64,000 bases of DNA, taken from Bifidobacterium sp. ESL0690 (GTDB lineage Bacteria; Actinomycetota; Actinomycetes; Actinomycetales; Bifidobacteriaceae). The stretch spans positions 1,984,001 through 2,048,000 of the forward strand of contig NZ_CP113939.1 in assembly GCF_029392315.1 (NCBI RefSeq), read 5' to 3'. How positions within the stretch are numbered: the first letter of the stretch is position 1; each line of letters opens with the position of its first letter. Shown in pieces: positions 61,401-64,000 of this stretch. The translations under genes were made by a program, and so were the position numbers. The notes under the pieces were generated by a model. That model was not told where the DNA came from, did no database searches, and worked only from the letters and a program-made list of their open reading frames with translations.

Positions 61401-64000
61401 TCGAACCATAATCATGATTCACAGCGCCAGGCTTGCCAGTCCACGACGTAGCATCGCCATTCTCATAAGAGACGCTATACTGATCCCAAGCGAACGTCGG
61501 ACGAATGACAATCGCATGCGCCGGCATATGCGTACCCGTCGAACCAAACTCGAACGGATTCCACGTAGCTCCATTGTCCTGCGAATATTCCCAGGCATCG
61601 TGATGCTTGTTCGCAGGAGCATTCAGGCCAGAGATGCCAGGCTCGGTCAACGTGGAATTGTAGGCGTGGTCAGCAGCACCGGGCTTTCCGGTCCACGACG
61701 TCGCTTCACCAAGCTGATAGGAAACGCTATACGTATCCATGGTGAATGTCGGACGAATAATGATCGCATGCGCCGGCATGTGCGTACCAGTAGAACCAAA
61801 CTCAAACGGGCCCCAAGTGGCACCATTATCCTTCGAATACTCCCAAGCGTCATGGTGCTTGTTCGCCGGAGCAGCGAGATCAGAGGTGAGAGGCTCGCTC
61901 AACGTCGAACCGTAATCATGATTGGTCGCGCCAGGTTTGCCGGCCCACGAAGTCGCATCGCCAAGCTCGTAGGAGACACCGTACTGATCCCAAGCAAACG
62001 TCGGACGAATGATGATGTCATGAGCCGGAATCGCGGTACCGGAACCCGGACCGCCAAACACGAACGGGCCCCAAGTTGCACCGTTGTCCTTCGAATATTC
62101 CCATGCAGCATGATGCTTGTTCGCAGGAGACGCCAAATCTGCGATAGGCGGAGCAGACGCCAATGTCGAACCGTAGTCATGGTCTTCAGCCGTGGGCTTG
62201 CTCCCCCACGAGGTCGCCTCGCCCTTTTGGTAGGACACGTTGTACTGATCAGTCACCCACTTCGGCCGAACCGTGATGTCATAGGCCGGCACATGCGTCA
62301 CGCCGAACTTGAACTCGGCCCAATTTTCCGTACTGTCCGTCTTGCGATATTCCCAGCCGCTCGTCAATGTATCCTGATGCTTGTTCGCCGGGGGAGCGAA
62401 ATCGGTCAGGCTCGGCTGAGACACCGTGTCGTCCTCGCCAACCCGAACGGGCGAAGCGGGCATGTCCGACCACGAGCCGCCGTTCTTGTCATAGGTCATG
62501 TGGTGGGGGATCCCCTCCCACACCGGCCGCACCGTGATCGGCCAGCCGGGCATGTGCGTGGTGCCAAACGTGAACGTCGCCCAGCCGTCCATACTGTCCG
62601 TCTTTCGGTACTCCCAGCCGCTGCGCTGCTTGTGCGTTGGAGCTTTCAAATGCGCAAGGTTCGCCGGCTCGGAAATCGTCGCGTCATATTCCGTGGACAC
62701 TGGGCCCTGCGCTGTGCCATCCCACGAGCCGCCACTCGTATCAAACCTGACATCATAATGGGCCGGGACCCAAGAGGCATACAATGTCACCGTGGAAGCC
62801 GTGGTATAAACGATGTCAAAACCGTACACCGGGCCCGTTGCGCTGCCCGTATGCCAGGCACCGAAAGTACATCCTGTTTTCGCGGGGTTCGTTGGGGCAT
62901 ACGCCGTACCGCCCCACGGCACCTTCTGGTCCGGTATGCTGTCGCCGCCCTGCGAATCGAAACGCACCGTCGGGTGGCCGGTGACATGCGACACCGGATC
63001 GCCCGTCACCGTACCTGCAGGGGCGCTGCCCGTCACTCCGTTGGGAAGCGTGCCCGTGAAATCGAACTTGGGGTTGGTGGTGCCGGAAGGCCAGCTCACC
63101 ACGCGGGAAGTGGAATCATACGTGCCGCCCGACGGGCTGATGTTCGACGCTGTAATAAACGTCCCATCGATATTCTTCACCGTCGACATCGTCACATGCG
63201 AGCCGTCATCATACGCGGCCTCGGTCGCCACCTGCCCCGAAGCTTCGAGGTAATTGAGATGTAGGTTGTTCAGCGGCGAGAAATCGGTAATCTTGTTGCC
63301 CCCTAGTCGCAGGTCCGTCAGCGATGTCAGACCACGCAACGGCGACACATCAACAATACTGTTATGATTCGCCCAGCCTGCATAATTCTGCAGATTCAAA
63401 ACTTGCAGGTTGGCCCAACCCGCCAACGGCGACAAATCAGTAATGCGATCACCATACAGACCGGCGGCGGTCAGATGGGTCAGACCAGCCAACGGCGACA
63501 AATCAGATACCGGAACGTTGGCCATTTCCAAACTTGTCAGTTGGGTCAGACCAGCCAACGGCGATATATCGGAAAACAGATTTGTGTCCAAGTTCACGCC
63601 CGTCAAATGCGTAAGATACTGGATGTAGCTGCTATTGAGATCCGAGATATTGTTATCAACAACTGACAGTGATGTCAGGTTTGGCAGGCCAGCCAACGGC
63701 GAGAAATTAGTCACCTGATTATAGTCCAAGCTCAGAGTCGTCAGATGAGCCAGACCAGCTAATGGCGACAAACTAGTCACCTGATTGTGGTCCAAGCTCA
63801 GAGTCCTCAGATTGGTGAAATTCTGCATGCCTTCAAGGCTCGCAATATCCGAAAAAGCCGCGTTCAGACTCGTGGTCCCGTTAACCATTGTTTGAGTGAA
63901 GGTCGAGTTCACGTTTACCCGTTCTGCAGAGGCCACTTTGGCCGCCAGATACGTATCTGGGAAACACTGGGCAATCGTACTTACATTGACATAGCAACTG
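55414..64000 (-). CDS. Giant repeat-rich cell-surface protein, 5' end beyond the window
   Basis: The frame is open past the window end, so more than 2860 residues are visible and the start and signal peptide are missing. In order from the N-terminal side: an LRR cap with CFPDTYLAAKVAS; about eight internalin-type leucine-rich repeats (SPLAGLxxLTxLxLxxN); a spacer with a Flg_new/InlB-B-like unit ending FGAWHTGSATGPVY; and about 25 units of 82-87 residues (typical stretch WDQYSVSYQLGEATSW, HDYGSTL, NKHHDAWEYSKDNGATW, PAHAIIIRPTF). Then come 23 nonapeptide units (WLQTPEGHA-like) and a sortase-like end VPATG, hydrophobic helix and RRRRRDE. It is probably a wall-anchored adhesin-like stalk exposing the LRR head. 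Ligand unknown. Confidence 0.9.
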   Translation of the reverse strand, partial: SCYVNVSTIAQCFPDTYLAAKVASAERVNVNSTFTQTMVNGTTSLNAAFSDIASLEGMQNFTNLRTLSLDHNQVTSLSPLAGLAHLTTLSLDYNQVTNFSPLAGLPNLTSLSVVDNNISDLNSSYIQYLTHLTGVNLDTNLFSDISPLAGLTQLTSLEMANVPVSDLSPLAGLTHLTAAGLYGDRITDLSPLAGWANLQVLNLQNYAGWANHNSIVDVSPLRGLTSLTDLRLGGNKITDFSPLNNLHLNYLEASGQVATEAAYDDGSHVTMSTVKNIDGTFITASNISPSGGTYDSTSRVVSWPSGTTNPKFDFTGTLPNGVTGSAPAGTVTGDPVSHVTGHPTVRFDSQGGDSIPDQKVPWGGTAYAPTNPAKTGCTFGAWHTGSATGPVYGFDIVYTTASTVTLYASWVPAHYDVRFDTSGGSWDGTAQGPVSTEYDATISEPANLAHLKAPTHKQRSGWEYRKTDSMDGWATFTFGTTHMPGWPITVRPVWEGIPHHMTYDKNGGSWSDMPASPVRVGEDDTVSQPSLTDFAPPANKHQDTLTSGWEYRKTDSTENWAEFKFGVTHVPAYDITVRPKWVTDQYNVSYQKGEATSWGSKPTAEDHDYGSTLASAPPIADLASPANKHHAAWEYSKDNGATWGPFVFGGPGSGTAIPAHDIIIRPTFAWDQYGVSYELGDATSWAGKPGATNHDYGSTLSEPLTSDLAAPANKHHDAWEYSKDNGATWGPFEFGSTGTHMPAHAIIIRPTFTMDTYSVSYQLGEATSWTGKPGAADHAYNSTLTEPGISGLNAPANKHHDAWEYSQDNGATWNPFEFGSTGTHMPAHAIVIRPTFAWDQYSVSYENGDATSWTGKPGAVNHDYGSTLTEPGISGLMAPANKHHDAWQYSKDGGATWDSFEFGSTGTHMPAHAIVIRPTFAWDQYSVSYQLGEATSWTGMLGPVDHDFGSTLTEPSISGLTAPANKHHDAWQYSKDGGATWNTFEYGSTGTHMPAHAIVIRPTFAWDQYNVSYQNGEATSWTGKPAAVDHDYGSTLSEPGITGLTAPANKHHDAWQYSQDGGATWNPFEFGSTGTHVPAHAIVIRPTFAWDQYSVSYQLGEATSWAGMLGTVDHDYGSTLTEPNISGLTAPVNKHHNAWEYSKDNGATWDPFEFGPTGTHIPAHAIIIRPTFSSDQYSVSYQLGEATSWTGKPGAVNHDYGSTLSEPGISGLNAPTNKHHDSWQYSQDNGATWNTFTFGSTGTHVPAHSIIIRPTFAWDQYSVTYQLNGATSWAGKPGAVDHDFGSTLSTPSISDLMAPANKHHDAWQYSKDNGATWDTFTYGPTGTHMPAHAIIIRPTFAWDQYSVSYQLGEATSWAGMLGPVDHDYGSTLSEPSTSDLAAPANKHHDAWEYSKDNGATWNPFEFGSTGTHIPAHAIIIRPTFAWDQYGVTYQLGEATSWAGKPGAVNHDYGSTLSEPGTSDLTSPSNKHHDAWQYSQDNGVTWNTFEYGSTGTHMPAHAIVIRPTFAWDQYSVSYQLGEAISWAGMLGPVNHDFGSTLTEPNISDLTAPMNKHHNAWEYSKDNGATWDPFEFGPTGTHIPAHAIIIRPTFSSDQYSVSYQLGEATSWTGKPSATDHAYNSTLTEPGTSDLNAPTHKHHDAWEYSQDNGVTWNSFEYGSTGTHVPAHSIIIRPTFAWDQYGVSYQNGEATSWTGKPGAVDHDYGSTLATEPSTSGLNAPAHKHHAAWQYSKDNGVTWNAFKYGAPGTGTAIPAHDIIIRPTFAWDQYSVSYELGEAASWAGMPGSVNHDYGSTLASEPGTSDLTAPANKHHKAWEYSKDNGASWSAFKYGAPGTGTAIPAHDVIIRPTFAWDQYSVSYRLGEATSWAGKPVTDRHDYGSTLATAPLTSDLTAPANKHHAAWEYSKDNGSTWSPFTYGGPGTGTAIPAHDVIIRPTFAWDQYSVSYRLGEATSWAGKPVTDRHDYGSTLATAPLTSDLTAPANKHHAAWEYSKDNGSTWSPFTYGGPGTGTTVPAHDVIIRPTFAWDQYSVSYQLGEATSWAGMLGPVDHDFGSTLATPSVSDLTAPANKHHDAWQYSKDGGVTWNVFEFGSTGTHMPAHDVIIRPTFAWDQYGVSYQNGEATSWTGRPGSTNHDYGSTLVTAPVTSGLTAPAHKHHVAWQYSKDSGVTWNSFTYGGPGTGTAIPAHAIIIRPTFAWDTYSVSYQLGEATSWTGMLGPVDHDYGSTLAAAPNTTGLTAPVNKHHAAWEYSKDNGATWSAFKYGAPGTGTAIPAHDIIVRPTFAWDQYGVSYQNGEATSWTDRPGSTNHDYGSTLVTAPVTSGLTAPAHKHHAAWEFSQDNGVTWNTFTYGGPGTGTAIPAHAIIVRPTFAWDQYRVGYAAGDGASWASMPGADLHDYGSTIATAPGTVDLTNPAHKHQEGWEFKAASGGWQDFAFGSTTIPASNITIRPKWVIDQFNVTFDADGGAWPTMPGVSAHNYGSTIATAPAGGFSKTGFLPRGWQYSTNGMDWNAFTFANEDGTATAIPAHDITIRPVWKTQLTITFDVEGGDPIAPRMLADGDPIGELPTPVRSGYRFDGWYVQSMLRSLVPYDPTAIVTGNMTVMAKWTKLQVTEPPSQGWLETPEGHHWLETPEGQHWLESSKGHAWVSTPEGHAWLQTPEGQHWLSSQDGHAWVSSPEGHAWLQTPQGHQWLETPQGHAWLQTHEGSAWLGTNGGHAWLQTPQGHQWLQTPEGHAWLQTPEGSAWLGTNGGHAWLATAEGQHWLSTPAGAAWLATSNGHVWLATSAGWAWLKTPAGQAWLKTLAGQAWLATPEGRKWLASQSKPKAVPATGSAVAVPMGLMVSALIMALGLQLIRRRRRDE
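55537..56150 (-). repeat. 27-base repeat array encoding 23 Trp-Leu nonapeptides
   Basis: Inside the surface-protein gene, a 9-residue unit with the pattern W-L-x-T-P-E-G-x-x recurs 23 times without gaps. Trp is invariant and Leu (or Val) nearly so. Variants are TNG, TPQ, TPA and SSP at the third to sixth residues. Confidence 0.9.
56890..62256 (-). repeat. Tandem array of about 21 closely related 252-261-base units
   Basis: Each unit encodes 84-87 residues of the surface protein. Units come in two length classes: those with GSTGTHMPAHA are 84 residues, and those with GPGTGTAIPAHD are 86-87. Two neighbours, about 57914-58175 and 58175-58436, are almost identical at 261-base offset, pointing to recent duplication. 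Confidence 0.9.

Noticed and set aside
55537..62256. Tandem repeats as a possible CRISPR array
   Set aside because: The units are contiguous, in frame and encode protein, with no unique spacers and no cas genes nearby.

Overview
The window looks like chromosomal DNA of a Bifidobacterium or close relative. The housekeeping DNA is GC-rich. It carries solute-binding lipoproteins of peptide and sugar ABC importers, sugar permeases without a local ATPase gene, LacI and AraC sugar regulators, a GH42 beta-galactosidase next to arabinose genes, a CydDC-type fused ABC exporter, and the actinobacterial order dapB-dapA-rnj. The genus assignment is inferred from gene content only; no rRNA or marker gene was compared.

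Layout. 1-5480 holds two copies of a pair: an isoaspartyl peptidase/asparaginase gene (the first cut by the window edge) followed by a convergent oligopeptide-binding lipoprotein gene. tRNA-Arg(CCT) follows. 5989-9520 is a small sugar-uptake unit: esterase and MFS sugar porter, divergent from an AraC regulator. 9697-13185 holds DUF4391 and Vsr genes, a BASS transporter and a family of small hairpin repeats. A Gfo/Idh/MocA oxidoreductase comes next.

14268-22560 is an accessory island, visibly AT-rich from about 15.6 kb. It contains an AAA ATPase/DUF4143 gene, an HNH endonuclease, and a head-to-tail cassette of C5-cytosine methyltransferase, ParB-like protein, SNF2-type helicase and DUF3883 nuclease-like protein. 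This is the best candidate for an unnamed defence system. 22983-29613 returns to GC-rich genes: zinc alcohol dehydrogenase, aldo/keto reductase and the fused exporter.

29850-41078 is a carbohydrate locus on the minus strand: LacI regulator, GH42 beta-galactosidase, two sugar permeases, a sugar-binding lipoprotein, araA and araB. No araD is present. A TGTGA/TCACA palindrome lies upstream of araB. 41584-43325 carries a HicAB toxin-antitoxin pair and an unusual LuxR-type response regulator. 43471-55141 is mostly core: def, glmM, pepN, a PAP2 phosphatase, rnj, dapA and dapB, with a putative two-gene module and a 50-residue membrane protein in between.

55414-64000 is one giant surface-protein gene whose 5' end lies beyond the window. 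Its product has internalin-like leucine-rich repeats, about 25 InlB-B-like repeats of 82-87 residues, 23 nonapeptide Trp-Leu repeats and a VPATG-type sorting signal.
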